From Myxococcales bacterium (lineage in GTDB: Bacteria; Myxococcota_C; UBA6777), in contig JALTMC010000370.1 in the NCBI GenBank assembly GCA_027005175.1, positions 1 through 5,213 on the forward strand: 5,213 bases of DNA, read 5' to 3'. Under the pieces are notes generated by a model. That model was not told the DNA's origin and did not search any database. It saw only the letters and a program-made list of their open reading frames with translations. This document shows, in pieces, positions 5,147-5,213 of the stretch. A program made the position numbers and the translations under genes. How positions within the stretch are numbered: position 1 is the first letter of the stretch; every line of letters begins with the position of its first letter.

Positions 5147-5213
5147 ATGGATATCTCTCGTTCCAAAACACAGTCCTGGTTTCGTTCTTGGCGGCGTTGG
5201 GGCTGGACTATGC
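5147..5213 (+). CDS. Start of a further operon gene (partial, unknown product)
   Basis: ATG 5147 opens a frame running off the right edge; 22 codons are visible, giving an Arg/Trp/Ser-rich N-terminus (MDISRSKTQSWFRSWRRWGW). A GGAG ribosome-binding site (5137-5140) lies 6 bases before the ATG. A basic, tryptophan-rich start like this often precedes a first membrane helix, and the gene after a DUF58 gene in such operons is often a membrane protein, but too little is visible to name it. The same frame is open upstream to 4955, but only TTG codons would serve as earlier starts; that stretch includes a hydrophobic run, so an earlier start cannot be excluded. Confidence 0.55.
   Translation, partial: MDISRSKTQSWFRSWRRWGWTM

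Overview
The window looks like bacterial chromosomal DNA of moderate G+C (about half, judged by eye). The tRNA genes do not encode their CCA ends, so the host must add CCA with a nucleotidyltransferase. Genes are tightly packed and several overlap by a few bases. A MoxR-type AAA+ ATPase followed by a DUF58/VWA-like membrane protein is widespread in Bacteria. The long DUF58 protein and the use of GTG/TTG starts would fit a deltaproteobacterial or Myxococcota-like host, but this is a weak guess because nothing here is diagnostic of a phylum.

Layout. (1) Positions 1-120 hold no convincing protein gene, but they fold into several hairpins and contain a motif resembling the 3' core of a group I intron (low confidence). 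(2) Positions 123-655 hold five tRNA genes, all on the minus strand. In transcription order they are His(GTG), Asn(GTT), Asp(GTC), Pro(TGG) and Glu(TTC). The Pro tRNA has A37 and a U1:A72 pair, and the Asn tRNA has U73; these are unusual. (3) Positions 656-1254 have no firm gene. They contain a strong minus-strand intrinsic terminator (799-832), a possible 81-residue minus-strand protein just upstream of it, and a perfect 8-bp hairpin (1134-1154). (4) Positions 1331-1550 are a 30-bp minisatellite of seven near-identical units. It lies between the first possible start of the ATPase frame (1255) and the likely real start (1579). (5) Positions 1579-4950 form a plus-strand operon: MoxR ATPase, GNAT acetyltransferase, DUF58 protein. 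Both junctions overlap (4 bp and 11 bp), which suggests translational coupling. (6) After 4950 there is a 16-codon ORF that repeats the end of the DUF58 gene (36 bp, 32 identical, stop included). A further gene then begins near 5147 and is cut by the window edge.

In known systems a MoxR ATPase acts as a chaperone-like partner of VWA-domain proteins, and DUF58 proteins are typical partners, often in envelope or stress functions. The GNAT gene between them is not a standard member of the pair. The most distinctive features are the minisatellite, which could tune expression or extend the N-terminus of the ATPase, and the duplicated gene tail at the operon's 3' side.
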